DNA of 64,000 bases from assembly GCF_900116135.1 (NCBI RefSeq), contig NZ_FOZX01000002.1:701959-765958 (forward strand), in the 5' to 3' direction. The notes under the pieces were generated by a model. It ran no database searches. It saw only the letters and a list, made by a program, of their open reading frames with translations, and was not told the origin of the DNA. A program made the position numbers and the translations under genes. Source of the stretch: Saccharopolyspora flava (GTDB lineage: Bacteria > Actinomycetota > Actinomycetes > Mycobacteriales > Pseudonocardiaceae). Of this stretch, positions 1-8,703 are shown piece by piece (position 1 is the first letter of the stretch; each line of letters starts with the position of its first letter).

Positions 1-346
1 CCGGGCTGGCCAGCGGGTTGCGGGCGAGCGCCTGCATGATCGCGCCCGCCAGGCCGAGGGCGGCGCCGACGAACAGGGCGGTCAGCCCGCGCGGCATCCG
101 CAGTTCCCAGATGATGATCGATTGCGCCCGGTCGCCGCCGCCGAACAGCGTGCTGAGCACCTCGGGCGGGCTGATCTGGTACTCGCCGATGCCGACGTCG
201 AGGACGAACACCGCCAGCAGCACCACCAGCCCACCGGCCAGGGCCAGCAGCGGCCGCATCCGGAGCACGCCGGAGAACGGGCCGATCCGCAGCGGTCGCC
301 GCCCGGCGACCCGCTCGGCCGGCCGGTCCTGCACGGTCGCCGTCAT
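1..346 (-). CDS. FecCD-family siderophore ABC transporter permease (second permease, 3' part outside window)
   Basis: Inner-membrane permease of an iron-siderophore importer; only its first 115 codons are inside the window. The start is the ATG at 346-344, which overlaps the TGA of the upstream permease in an ATGA arrangement, so the two are translationally coupled. After a short arginine-containing cytoplasmic leader comes one hydrophobic helix (about residues 32-48), then the FecCD signature region with WELRMPRGL and GAALGLAGAIMQALARNPLA. The upstream permease has the equivalent motifs (RIPRTIAGVLAGAALGLAGA, QGHTRNPLADP), so the two form a paired permease set like FepD/FepG. The ATPase and perhaps the binding protein should lie beyond position 1. 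Family assignment is firm; the substrate is not known. Confidence 0.9.
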   Translation of the reverse strand, partial: MTATVQDRPAERVAGRRPLRIGPFSGVLRMRPLLALAGGLVVLLAVFVLDVGIGEYQISPPEVLSTLFGGGDRAQSIIIWELRMPRGLTALFVGAALGLAGAIMQALARNPLASP

Positions 347-1416
347 AGCCGCACCAACTTCCGGCGTCGCACGAGCGCGATGAAGAACGGGGCGCCGACC
401 ATCGCCAGCATCACGCCCACCTGCACCTCGGCCGGCCGGGCGACGATGCGGCCGAGCACGTCGGTCAGCAGCACCAGCGAGGCGCCGAGCAGCGCGGCGA
501 AGGGCAGCAGCCAGCGGTAGTCGGCACCGGTGAAGTAGCGGGCCACGTGCGGCACGACCAGGCCGACGAAGCCGATCGGCCCGCAGATGGCCACCGCGGC
601 GCCCACCAGGACGCTGACCGCGGCGATCCCGGCGCGCCGCGCCCAGGCCACCCGGTGGCCCAGCGAGCTCGCCACGTCATCGCCCAGCGACAGCGCGTTG
701 AGGCTGCTCGCGTTGGCCAGCCCCAGCACCAGGCCGACCACCAGGAACGGCGCGACCTGCGGCAGCACCGAGGCGTCGGTGATGGCGATCGAGCCGACCT
801 TCCAGAACCGGTAGGTGTCCATCGTCTGCTGGTCGGTGAGCACCAGCGCGGAGGTGATGGCGTGCAGCAGCGAGCTGATCGCGGTACCGGCCAGCGCCAG
901 CGTCACCGGGGTCGGGCCGCCGCGCCCCATCGAGCCAATCCCGAACACCGCGACCGCGCCGATGAGCGATCCGGCGAAGCCGAACCAGATGAAGCCGAAC
1001 AGGGTGGAGATGCCGAAGGTGTAGACGGCGAGCACGACGCCGAGCCCGGCGCCCTGGGTGATGCCGAGGATGCCCGGGTCGGCGAGCGGGTTGCGGGTGT
1101 GCCCCTGCATCAGCGCCCCGGCGAGGCCCAGCGCGGCACCGGCGAGCACGCCGGCGATGGTCCGCGGGATCCGCAGCTCCTGGATGATCAGGTCGTTCTC
1201 GCCGCCCCCGGGGGCGACCAGGCCGTTCCAGACGTCGGCGAGCGGGATGGTCTTGGCGCCGATCGCGACGCTGAGCACGGCGCTGACGACCAGCACGAGC
1301 AGCAGGATGCCGAGGCCGGTGAGGCGGCGGGAACGTCTGCGCTGGAGGCGCTCGCTCGGTGCGGCGGACGCGGTTTCCGACGTGGGCGGCTCGGCGAGAG
1401 CCTCCGTTCGAGCCAC
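343..1416 (-). CDS. FecCD-family siderophore ABC transporter permease (first permease)
   Basis: Polytopic permease for ferric siderophore uptake, about 357 residues, usual FecCD length. An arginine-rich cytoplasmic leader is followed by about nine to ten hydrophobic segments and the motifs GALMQGHTRNPLADPGILG and CGPIGFVGLVVPHVAR, the latter being the region that contacts the ATPase. I place the start at GTG 1416 because AAGGGGAG lies about 8 nt upstream; an in-frame GTG at 1440 would add eight residues but has no good ribosome site. A DtxR/IdeR-like iron box ends 11 bases before the 1440 codon, so expression is probably repressed by iron. It is coupled to the next permease by an ATGA overlap. 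Which siderophore it carries cannot be told from sequence. Confidence 0.93.
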   Translation of the reverse strand: MARTEALAEPPTSETASAAPSERLQRRRSRRLTGLGILLLVLVVSAVLSVAIGAKTIPLADVWNGLVAPGGGENDLIIQELRIPRTIAGVLAGAALGLAGALMQGHTRNPLADPGILGITQGAGLGVVLAVYTFGISTLFGFIWFGFAGSLIGAVAVFGIGSMGRGGPTPVTLALAGTAISSLLHAITSALVLTDQQTMDTYRFWKVGSIAITDASVLPQVAPFLVVGLVLGLANASSLNALSLGDDVASSLGHRVAWARRAGIAAVSVLVGAAVAICGPIGFVGLVVPHVARYFTGADYRWLLPFAALLGASLVLLTDVLGRIVARPAEVQVGVMLAMVGAPFFIALVRRRKLVRL

Positions 1417-1451
1417 GTCCCACTCCCCTTCGGTGTTCACCCGGACGTCGC

Positions 1452-1470
1452 CCAGGTTAGGACAACCTAA
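1452..1470. promoter_or_regulatory. DtxR/IdeR-type iron box
   Basis: The 19 bases 1452-1470 match the known consensus TTAGGTTAGSCTAACCTAA at 15 positions by hand count, with mismatches at positions 1, 2, 11 and 12. The core GGTTAGGACAACC is a near-perfect interrupted palindrome. It sits directly upstream of the siderophore permease operon, where an iron-dependent repressor would act. Binding is inferred from match and position. Confidence 0.75.
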
Positions 1471-1651
1471 GCCGCACCGACAGAGCGGGTTCGGATGTCC
1501 GCCGTCACAGTCGCGGGCGAGTGGAGCGGTTCCGCTCCGAGCGGGAAAAGGGGAACGGCCGTTGCGGAGCCGAGGCCGAGCGGTGATGGCGCCGTTTTTC
1601 GGGAAAGTTGATCAGCGGCGCTCAAACGTGGAAATCAGTTATCCGAACGCA

Positions 1652-1698
1652 ACGAGAGGCGTTCACCGGGCCCCGACGACCCGGTGAACGCCTCTCGT
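1652..1698 (-). terminator. Stem-loop terminator of lsr2
   Basis: Bases 1652-1670 and 1680-1698 form a perfect 19-bp inverted repeat with a 9-nt loop, 8 nt downstream of the lsr2 stop codon. There is no strong T-run, which is common for actinobacterial terminators. The remaining bases 1471-1651 between this hairpin and the iron box hold no gene I can support. Confidence 0.85.
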
Positions 1699-1705
1699 CC
1701 GCGAT

Positions 1706-2065
1706 TCAGTTCGCCTGGTGGTACTGCTCGACGATGTCGGCCGGGATGCGACCGCGGTCGGAGACCTTCAGGCCCCGCTTCCGCGCCCATTCCCGAATGG
1801 CCTGGTTCTGCTCGCGGTCCGCGCTGGTGGAACCGCCACCAGCGGTGGAACGCGACGCAGAACCCGGACGCGGGCCCGGCTTCTTCCGGCCGCCCGCGCG
1901 CCGCGCGTTGGAGACGTAGTTGGCCAGCGCCTCCCGCAGGTCTCCGGCATTGTCGGCGGAAAGGTCGATCTGGTACGACACGCCGTCCAATCCGAACTCA
2001 ACGGTTTCGTCGGCCTGCCCACCGTCCAGATCGTCGACAAGGGTGACAGTGACCTTCTGCGCCAT
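1706..2065 (-). CDS. lsr2: Lsr2 nucleoid-associated protein
   Basis: Lsr2 is the actinobacterial H-NS counterpart: it bridges AT-rich DNA and silences foreign genes. The 119-residue protein has the N-terminal oligomerisation part (starts MAQKVTVTLVDDLDGG), a basic, Gly/Ser-rich linker (GRKKPGPRPGSASRST, longer than in mycobacteria) and the C-terminal DNA-binding domain with the RGR minor-groove hook (SDRGRIPADIVEQY). The ATG at 2065 is chosen because GGAGGAC precedes it and all known Lsr2 proteins begin here; an upstream in-frame extension is non-homologous. It lies downstream of lysS as in M. tuberculosis (Rv3597c/Rv3598c). The upstream region 2066-2314 has a strong palindrome, possibly an operator. 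A low-G+C island at about 30.1-31.7 kb of this window is a likely kind of target. Confidence 0.97.
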   Translation of the reverse strand: MAQKVTVTLVDDLDGGQADETVEFGLDGVSYQIDLSADNAGDLREALANYVSNARRAGGRKKPGPRPGSASRSTAGGGSTSADREQNQAIREWARKRGLKVSDRGRIPADIVEQYHQAN

Positions 2066-2148
2066 CTTCGAAGTCCTCCCCGAGCAAAATTGTGCATTAG
2101 CGGGACAGCAACCATCTGCCGGGAGCGGAAACTCCCTCGCCAGAACGC

Positions 2149-2194
2149 CAGCCGCACTTGGCGGGTACGTCAGCCGCACTTGTACAAGTGCGGC
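2149..2194. promoter_or_regulatory. Palindrome with half-site repeat upstream of lsr2
   Basis: Bases 2173-2194 are a perfect 22-bp palindrome (half-site GCCGCACTTGT). The 12-base unit CAGCCGCACTTG occurs twice, at 2149-2160 and 2171-2182, and GTACGTCA recurs at 2165-2172 and about 2207-2215. It lies about 85-130 bases before the lsr2 start. The dyad with an extra half-site looks like a binding site for a dimeric regulator, but its protein is unknown. Confidence 0.5.
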
Positions 2195-2314
2195 CGCCAC
2201 AAGGACAAGTACGTCAAAAGCCGTCGCCGACACATTCTGAGGTCAGGTTAGCGCAGCAACTCCGATAATGCACTCATCCTGTCCACAAAATTCTGTTGAG
2301 CCACCCTGATCGGG

Positions 2315-3838
2315 TCATTCCGGGCGGACCAAGGGGAACAGGATCGTCTCCCGGATACCGAGACCGGTCAGCGCCATCAACAACCGGTCGATACCCATTC
2401 CGACGCCGCCGCTGGGAGGCATTCCGTACTCCAGAGCGCGCAGAAAGTCCTCGTCGACCGGCATGGCCTCGTCATCCCCGGCCGCCGCCAGCCTCGCCTG
2501 CTCCTCCAGGCGCTGCCGTTCCACCACCGGATCCACGAGTTCGGAGTAACCGGTCGCGAGCTCGAAGCCGCGAACGTAGAGATCCCACTTTTCCGCGACC
2601 CCGTCCTTCTCGCGGTGCTGACGGGTCAGCGGCGAGGTCTCGACCGGGAAGTCGCGGACGAACGTCGGAGCCTTCAAATGGTCGCCGACGGTGTGCTCCC
2701 ACAGCTCTTCGACGAGCTTGCCGTGACCCATCTTCGGATCCACCTGCAATCCGAGCGCATCCGCGTGCTTGCGCAGCGCCTCAACAGGAGTTTCCGGAGT
2801 GACCTCGGATTCCAGGGCTTCCGACAACGACTCGTACATCGTCAGCGACGCCCACTCACCGGAGAGGTCGTACTCGGTTCCGTCGAACCACGTCACGACC
2901 TGCGAACCGGTGACCCGTTCGGCGGCTTCCTGGATGAGCGACCTGGTCAGAACGGCCATGTCGTTGTAATCGGCATAGGCCTGGTAGAACTCCAGCATCG
3001 CGAACTCGGGCGAGTGGGAAGAATCACTGCCCTCGTTGCGGAAGTTTCGGTTGATCTCGAAAACCTTCTCGATCCCGCCGACAACGCAACGCTTCAGATA
3101 CAACTCCGGCGCGATGCGCAGGAAGAGGTCGATGTCGAAGGCGTTGGAATGCGTGGTGAACGGACGAGCCGCCGCACCGCCCTGCAGCGTCTGCAGCATC
3201 GGGGTTTCCACCTCGACGTATCCGCGACCCTCGAAGGAATCGCGCAGCGAACGCTGCACCGCGGCGCGAGTGCGGACCGTGTCGGCCGCCTGCTTGCGCA
3301 CGATGAGGTCCACGTAGCGCTGCCGGACCCGCATTTCCTCGCCGAGTTCCTTGTGCATGACCGGCAGCGGGCGCAGCGACTTCGCCGCCATCCGCCATTC
3401 ATCGGCCATCACCGAGAGCTCACCGCGCCGCGAGGTGATGACCTCGCCGTGCACGAACACGTGGTCACCGAGGTCGACCTCGGCCTTCCAGCGCACCAGC
3501 GAGTCCTCGCCGACCTGCTTGAGGCTGAGCATCGCCTGCAGTTCGGTCCCGTCGCCGGCGCGCAGCGTGGCGAAGCAGAGCTTGCCGGTGTTGCGCAGGA
3601 ACATCACGCGGCCGGCCACGCCGACCTGCTCGCCGGTCGCGGTGTCGGGCTCCAGCCCCTCGTGGGTGGAGCGGATCTCGGCCAGCCCGTGCGTGATGGG
3701 CAGCGTCACCGGGTACGGATCGACTCCGGCGTCGAGCAGGCGCTCCCGCTTCTCCCGCCGGATCCGCATCTGTTCCGGCAGGTCTTCGACGCCGTCAGCG
3801 CTGGTTGCCGGGGGATTGGAAGTGTCCTGGTCAGTCAC
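2315..3838 (-). CDS. lysS: Lysyl-tRNA synthetase, class II
   Basis: Charges tRNA-Lys with lysine in the cytoplasm. The 507-residue protein has the N-terminal OB-fold anticodon-binding domain (about 60-165, with [19 protein letters not shown]), then the class II catalytic core with motif 1 around [17 protein letters not shown], motif 2 [20 protein letters not shown] and motif 3 [16 protein letters not shown] near the C-terminus. Length is normal. The start is GTG 3838, since no ATG lies nearby in frame. It follows coaX by 97 bases, in the same order as in mycobacteria, and precedes lsr2 by 249 bases, where a separate lsr2 promoter would fit. Confidence 0.97.
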   Translation of the reverse strand: MTDQDTSNPPATSADGVEDLPEQMRIRREKRERLLDAGVDPYPVTLPITHGLAEIRSTHEGLEPDTATGEQVGVAGRVMFLRNTGKLCFATLRAGDGTELQAMLSLKQVGEDSLVRWKAEVDLGDHVFVHGEVITSRRGELSVMADEWRMAAKSLRPLPVMHKELGEEMRVRQRYVDLIVRKQAADTVRTRAAVQRSLRDSFEGRGYVEVETPMLQTLQGGAAARPFTTHSNAFDIDLFLRIAPELYLKRCVVGGIEKVFEINRNFRNEGSDSSHSPEFAMLEFYQAYADYNDMAVLTRSLIQEAAERVTGSQVVTWFDGTEYDLSGEWASLTMYESLSEALESEVTPETPVEALRKHADALGLQVDPKMGHGKLVEELWEHTVGDHLKAPTFVRDFPVETSPLTRQHREKDGVAEKWDLYVRGFELATGYSELVDPVVERQRLEEQARLAAAGDDEAMPVDEDFLRALEYGMPPSGGVGMGIDRLLMALTGLGIRETILFPLVRPE

Positions 3839-3935
3839 GCAAAACAGGGTACGTAGTGCTGTGATCGCAGGGTTGACCGGCCTGCTTGGCGGTGCGGGTG
3901 GCGGAACCTGAGCGCCTTCGGTGCTTGCCTGACGG

Positions 3936-4733
3936 TTAGCGGAAGTTGCGGTCGTACACCAGGCGCAGGCCCAGGAGGGTGAGGTCCGGGACGTGGTGGG
4001 TGATGGTGGTTGACTCGGAGAAGACCAAGGGGGCCAGTCCTCCGGTCGCCAACACCGTCGTGGGTCCTCCGTGAGTGGCTTCGAGCTCGTCGACGATGCG
4101 CCGGACGAGGCCGTCGACCTGGCCCGCGAATCCGAAGAGAATTCCGGATTGAAGGCATTCGACGGTGTTCTTCCCGATGACCGAGCGCGGACGCACGAGT
4201 TCCACCTTGCGCAGCTGCGCCGCCCGCGAGGCCAACGCGTCCAGCGAGATCTCCACGCCGGGCGCGAAGGCGCCGCCGAGGAACTCGCCCTTCGCCGAGA
4301 TCACGTCGACGTTGGTCGAGGTCCCGAAGTCCACCACCACGCAGTTCGTGGAGTGCAGGTGGTGCGCCGCCAGGGTGTTGATCACCCGGTCCGCGCCGAC
4401 CTCCTTCGGGTTGTCCACCAGCAGCGGGACACCCGTCCGCACACCCGGCTCGACGACGACCCGGGGGACGTCGGTCCAGTACCGCTCCAGCATCACCCGC
4501 AGCTCGCGCAGCAGCGCCGGGACGGTCGACAGCGCCGCGATGCCGGTGACCTTCTCGGCGTAGTCGCCGATCAGGCCCCGCATCGTCAGCGCCATCTCGT
4601 CGGCGGTCATCCGCGGCTCGGTCCGCATCCGCCAGTCGCGCACCAACGTCGCCGCGAGATCCGGCGGGTCATCGACGTCGTCGTACAGACCGAGAACGAT
4701 GTTGGTGTTTCCGACGTCAATGGCCAGAAGCAA
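3936..4733 (-). CDS. coaX: Type III pantothenate kinase
   Basis: Phosphorylates pantothenate, the first committed step of coenzyme A synthesis. The 265-residue protein has the ASKHA-fold phosphate-binding motif DVGNTN at residues 6-11, the GADR segment in [14 protein letters not shown], and the second phosphate loop [11 protein letters not shown], all typical of CoaX. It stands in a pantothenate block, panC-panD-coaX, so supply of substrate and its use are linked. A 235-base gap (4734-4968) separates it from panD; I see no gene there, so coaX may have its own promoter. Catalytic residues are intact. Confidence 0.96.
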   Translation of the reverse strand: MLLAIDVGNTNIVLGLYDDVDDPPDLAATLVRDWRMRTEPRMTADEMALTMRGLIGDYAEKVTGIAALSTVPALLRELRVMLERYWTDVPRVVVEPGVRTGVPLLVDNPKEVGADRVINTLAAHHLHSTNCVVVDFGTSTNVDVISAKGEFLGGAFAPGVEISLDALASRAAQLRKVELVRPRSVIGKNTVECLQSGILFGFAGQVDGLVRRIVDELEATHGGPTTVLATGGLAPLVFSESTTITHHVPDLTLLGLRLVYDRNFR

Positions 4734-4968
4734 GGAAGAACCCCTTCACAAAAAGCGCACGTCAGGCAACCGGCGAAGCCGGTTTCTCCTTACCCCGAGC
4801 AAGCAACTGGCACCGCCGCGGGTTCTCAGACGTCTTCTGGGGAGGACAGCCAACGTGTCGTGTATTGGCATACATAAGCCTCGGATCCCGGAGCCAGAAG
4901 GCGTCTGAGGTTCCGCTACCCGCACCGCCAAGCAACAAGACCACAGAGTTCTTGATCAGGTGCTTTGA

Positions 4969-5433
4969 TCAGTGCTCAGGCTGCTGGAGAAGAGCGTCGA
5001 GCTTGGCGGCATCATCGGTCTCCGCATCAGCCTGAGACGACAGAAGACCGGACCCCTCAGGCGCATGACCAGGGTTGACCCCGAGATCAACAGGCCGGTT
5101 GTCGGCATCCACGAAGATCACCTTCGGCTGGAACGACCGGGCCTCCAGCTCGTCCATCACCCCGTAGGCGATCAGGATGACGATGTCCCCGGGCTCGATC
5201 AGGTGCGCGGCCGCCCCGTTGATCCCGATGACACCGGACCCCCGCTCACCGGTGATCACGTAGGTCTCCAGCCGAGCGCCGTTGGTGACGTCGACGATCG
5301 CCACCTGCTCGCCCTCGAGCAGGTCGGCGGCCTCCATCAGGTCCTTGTCGACGGTCACCGAGCCGACGTAGTGCAGGTCGGCCTGGGTGACGGTGGCCCG
5401 GTGGATCTTGGACTTCAACATCGTGCGGAACAT
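4969..5433 (-). CDS. panD: Aspartate 1-decarboxylase proenzyme
   Basis: Converts L-aspartate to beta-alanine for pantothenate synthesis. It is made as a proenzyme that cleaves itself between Gly24 and Ser25 (HYVGSVTVD) to give the catalytic pyruvoyl group. Other conserved parts seen are the N-terminal [16 protein letters not shown] and Y/N segments around [20 protein letters not shown]. At 154 residues it is longer than the usual 126-140, with an acidic, disordered tail after about residue 118, as in several actinobacteria. The ATG at 5433 follows a very good CTTAGGAGG site. It lies 24 bases downstream of panC and is likely cotranscribed. Confidence 0.97.
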   Translation of the reverse strand: MFRTMLKSKIHRATVTQADLHYVGSVTVDKDLMEAADLLEGEQVAIVDVTNGARLETYVITGERGSGVIGINGAAAHLIEPGDIVILIAYGVMDELEARSFQPKVIFVDADNRPVDLGVNPGHAPEGSGLLSSQADAETDDAAKLDALLQQPEH

Positions 5434-5457
5434 CGCTGACCTCCTAAGGGCCGGGCT

Positions 5458-6327
5458 TCACTCGCCGAGCAGGACCATCGCGTTGTCGATCAACCTGGTG
5501 GATCCGACCTTCGCAGCCACCAGCAGCCGCGCCTCACCCGTTTCCGGGGCCGGGCCCAACTCCGGGTCGCGCAGCTCCAGGTAGTCGAGCTGCACCAGGG
5601 ATTCGGTGGCCAGCACCTCGCGGGCCGCCTTGAGCACCGCCTCCGGGCCGCCGACGGCCGCGTGCGCGCCGGCGGTCAGCGACGCCGAGATCACCAGGGC
5701 GGCGCGGCGCTGCTCCTCGTCGAGGTAGACGTTGCGGCTGGACAGCGCCAGACCGTCGGACTCGCGGACCGTGGGGATGCCCTGGATCTGCGAGTCGAGG
5801 TTGAACTGCCGCGCCATCTTCCGGATCAGCACCAGCTGCTGGTAGTCCTTCTCGCCGAAGAACGCCAGGTCCGGGCGCACGATGTTGAGCAGCTTGAGCA
5901 CCACGGTGAGCATCCCGTCGAAGTGCCCCTTGCGGGTCGCGCCCTCGAGCTCCTCGCCCAGCGGCCCGGCCTGCACCGACAGCTCGCGGCCGCCGCCGTA
6001 CATCGCGTCGACCGTCGGCGCGAACACCAGGTCCACCCCGGCCTCGCGGCAGGCCTCGACGTCGGCCTCGAACTGCCGGGGGTAGCGGTCGAAGTCCTCG
6101 TTCGGCCCGAACTGCAGCGGGTTGACGAAGATCGACACCACCACGACGACGTTGGCGTCCTTCGCCCGCTTGATCAGCTCCAGGTGGCCGCGGTGCAGGG
6201 CGCCCATCGTGGGCACCAGGTGCACCCGGCGCCCGGTGGCCCGCAGCGCGCGGGTGACGCGGGCGAGCTCGGCCGGATCGGTGTGCACGGTGAGCTCTCC
6301 GCGCTGGTAACCGGGGTTGTTGGTCAT
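5458..6327 (-). CDS. panC: Pantothenate synthetase (pantoate-beta-alanine ligase)
   Basis: Joins pantoate and beta-alanine using ATP. The 289-residue protein shows the nucleotidyl-transferase HxGH motif in VPTMGALHRGHLEL, the pantoate/ATP-binding segment FVNPLQFGPNEDFDRYPR and the signature SDGLALSSRNVYL (KMSKS counterpart). I start at ATG 6327, preceded by GGAG six bases upstream; an ATG at 6339 adds four residues and is also possible. An upstream in-frame extension overlaps the DUF2520 gene and is not homologous. Panthothenate-forming neighbours panD and coaX follow on the same strand. Confidence 0.96.
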   Translation of the reverse strand: MTNNPGYQRGELTVHTDPAELARVTRALRATGRRVHLVPTMGALHRGHLELIKRAKDANVVVVVSIFVNPLQFGPNEDFDRYPRQFEADVEACREAGVDLVFAPTVDAMYGGGRELSVQAGPLGEELEGATRKGHFDGMLTVVLKLLNIVRPDLAFFGEKDYQQLVLIRKMARQFNLDSQIQGIPTVRESDGLALSSRNVYLDEEQRRAALVISASLTAGAHAAVGGPEAVLKAAREVLATESLVQLDYLELRDPELGPAPETGEARLLVAAKVGSTRLIDNAMVLLGE

Positions 6328-6361
6328 CGTCGACTCCATGTCTTCGCCGCGCCGGGCGCGG

Positions 6362-7261
6362 TCAGGCCTGTTCCTCGTCGAGGGCCTCGCGCACGCGCGC
6401 GGCGACGTCACCGCGCAGCAGGCCGCTCCGCTCGGCCCGCAGCGCCGTGCGCCGGGCCAGCTCCCGATACCCCGGCACCACGTCCGGGTCGGCGTCGGAC
6501 AGCGCGCGCAGGTGCCCGCGCACGGTCCCGGAATCGCCGCGCACCACCGGGCCGGTGTAGGCGCGGTCGCCCAGGCGCAGCGCGTTGTCCAGCGAGGCCG
6601 ACAGCAGCGGCGCCATGACCCGCCCGGGCACCTCCACCCCGGCGTCGCGCAGCAGCTGCTGGCACTCGTTGACCAGCGTGATCAGGTGATTCGCCCCGTG
6701 GGTCAGGGCAGCGTGGTAGAGCGGGCGGGACTCCTCCTGGATGCGCACCGGCTCCATGCCCAGCTCGATCGCGATGCTCTCGGCGACGCTCCAGCCGGTG
6801 ATCTCGGTCGCGGTGACCACCATGCACGCGTCGGAGAGCCGGTGGACGTCCTCCGGACGCCCGGTGAAGGTCATCGCCGGGTGCATCGCCATCGTCAGCG
6901 CGCCGATCGCGGCGGCCGGCTCCAGCGCGGTGACGCCCTGCGAGCCCGAGGTGTGCACGACCAGCTGCGACGCGTGCAGCGCGTCGGCGGAGACCAGGCC
7001 CTGCACCATGCCGGGGATGGCGTCGTCCGGGATGGCCAGGACCAGCAGTTCGGCGTTCTTGGCGACCGCGTCCGGCGGCTCGATCGGCACGCCCGGAAGC
7101 AGTTCCTCCGCGCGGCGCAGCGAGGCGTCCGAGACCGCGGAGACCGCGACGACCTCGTGCCCGATCCGCTGCAGCGCGGCGCCCAGCACGGCACCCACCC
7201 GACCGGCGGAGACGATCCCCACCCGCAGTCGAGGGCCCGTGGGTTCAGCAGACATCGCCAC
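6362..7261 (-). CDS. Rossmann-like/DUF2520 domain oxidoreductase-type protein (Rv3603c-like)
   Basis: A predicted NAD(P)-binding protein of unknown substrate, about 299 residues. The N-terminus carries a dinucleotide-binding fold, VGIVSAGRVGAVLGAAL, and a F420/NADP-dehydrogenase-like domain (to about residue 150, with MAMHPAMTF), followed by the helical DUF2520 domain (YHAALTHGANHLITLVNE). The GTG at 7261 lies five bases after GGAGG; an ATG two codons later (7255) is the alternative. The gene always neighbours panC in actinobacteria and may have a linked role (a ketopantoate reductase-like role has been guessed for this position), but sequence alone does not show it. It ends 34 bases before panC. 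Confidence 0.85.
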   Translation of the reverse strand: MAMSAEPTGPRLRVGIVSAGRVGAVLGAALQRIGHEVVAVSAVSDASLRRAEELLPGVPIEPPDAVAKNAELLVLAIPDDAIPGMVQGLVSADALHASQLVVHTSGSQGVTALEPAAAIGALTMAMHPAMTFTGRPEDVHRLSDACMVVTATEITGWSVAESIAIELGMEPVRIQEESRPLYHAALTHGANHLITLVNECQQLLRDAGVEVPGRVMAPLLSASLDNALRLGDRAYTGPVVRGDSGTVRGHLRALSDADPDVVPGYRELARRTALRAERSGLLRGDVAARVREALDEEQA

Positions 7262-7390
7262 GTGTTCCTCCAAAACCGTTCCAGTCCCGATCCCGGGTAC
7301 CAGACAGCGCCGCGAGAGTAGCCCCACCACCCGGGGCGGAGGCCACCCCGCGCCCGGTAAAGGTGGCGAGAACCACGCGAACGTGCCCGC

Positions 7391-8623
7391 TCACTCGCGG
7401 GGTTTGGGCACGCGGCTGGTGAGGACGTCGATGTTGATCTTCGCCGTCTGGATGGCCTCCTGACGGCCCGCCGCCGAGCGCCGTGCCTGCTTGAGGTCGG
7501 CGATCAGCTTGTCCCGCCGGGCCCGGCGCGCGGCGCTCGTGGTGCGCCCGGCCTCCGAGCGGTGCTGCAGGAACGCCAGCTCGGTCACCGCGATCTGGTA
7601 GTCGCGCACCGACTTCGCCGCCTGCGCGCCGGCGCGCTTCTTGACCTTGCTCAACCAGCCCTGCCTGCCGGTCAGGCTCGCCAGCAGATCCATCTCGCTG
7701 CGCGCGATCAACCCCGCCCGCTCCAGCTTCGGCAGCTGCTCGATGACGATCCGCTGCTCGCGCTTGCGCTGCCAGATGATCAGCGCGAACGTCCCGAGGA
7801 ACACCGGGACCATGATCAGGAAGTAGACGTTGATGAACCCGGTGCCGCCCAGGAACGTCGCCGAGTTCCACACCGCGTGCAGCAGCACCGCCACCAGGTA
7901 CCCGCCGAACAGCCAGCCGACCTGCTGCAACCGCGTCCGCGCGCCCCACGCGAAACCGACCGCGATGCCGAACATCGACGTGAACAGCGGGTGCGAGAAC
8001 GGGGCCAGGACACCGCGCAGCACGAACAGCGCCACGACCGCTCCCCCGGTCACGCCGCCGTCGGCGAAGGCCTTGCCGAAGTACAGGATGTTCTCGGTGA
8101 ACGCGAAACCGGCCGCGGTCAGCGAGGCGTAGACGATGCCGTCGACCAGGCCGTTGAACTCGGCCCTACGACGCATCCACAGGCCGGCCACGAACACGGC
8201 CTTCGCGAACTCCTCCACCACCGGGCCCATCACCGCGGTCAGGAAGAAGCGGTGATCGGTCTGCCCCATCACCAGGTTCGCCACCGACTGCGAGGTGTTG
8301 TTGAGCAGCAGCGAACAGGCCGTCGCACCGCCCGCGCCCCACAGGAACGCGCCGACCATCAGCATCGGCGGCTCGGGCTCCCAGCGATCGATCCACACCG
8401 TCGCGGCGACCACCACACCGACCGGCAGCAGCGCGGCGACCGCGCCGAACACGGCGGGACCCGCACCGACCCTGGACGTGGTGATCCCCAGCATGATCAG
8501 CCCGATCATCCCGAGCAGGATCAGACCGGCGATGGGCCAGCCGACGGCGTGGTGCTTGCGGCTCTGCAACCGGCGCGCGCGGGAGACGTCGGCGACGGGC
8601 CCCGCGGGATCATGACTCGACAC
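7391..8623 (-). CDS. PrsW-family intramembrane metalloprotease
   Basis: Polytopic membrane protein of 410 residues with about eight hydrophobic helices and the PrsW motifs in order: VVEEFAKAVFV (EExxK), FAFTENILYFGKAF (ENxxY), FSHPLFTSMFG and HAVWNSATF, whose acidic and histidine residues are the supposed metal site. Family members in Bacillus cleave anti-sigma factor RsiW; the target here is unknown. The C-terminal 120 residues are a soluble, basic, helical tail containing many Arg/Lys residues, likely cytoplasmic. It sits between the DUF2520 gene and the DUF6779 gene, a position not occupied in M. tuberculosis, on the same strand. The intergenic stretch 8624-8703 may hold its promoter. Confidence 0.88.
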   Translation of the reverse strand: MSSHDPAGPVADVSRARRLQSRKHHAVGWPIAGLILLGMIGLIMLGITTSRVGAGPAVFGAVAALLPVGVVVAATVWIDRWEPEPPMLMVGAFLWGAGGATACSLLLNNTSQSVANLVMGQTDHRFFLTAVMGPVVEEFAKAVFVAGLWMRRRAEFNGLVDGIVYASLTAAGFAFTENILYFGKAFADGGVTGGAVVALFVLRGVLAPFSHPLFTSMFGIAVGFAWGARTRLQQVGWLFGGYLVAVLLHAVWNSATFLGGTGFINVYFLIMVPVFLGTFALIIWQRKREQRIVIEQLPKLERAGLIARSEMDLLASLTGRQGWLSKVKKRAGAQAAKSVRDYQIAVTELAFLQHRSEAGRTTSAARRARRDKLIADLKQARRSAAGRQEAIQTAKINIDVLTSRVPKPRE

Positions 8624-8703
8624 GCCCCAGACCCTATTGAACCCGGCTCGCGGCTGACCGAATGGTCGCCTTCTCGCAATGTTCCGGTGCGCTGAGCGGT
8701 GCT

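Noticed and set aside
4734-4968. Small gene between coaX and panD
   Set aside because: Short frames on both strands here have no ribosome site and look random.
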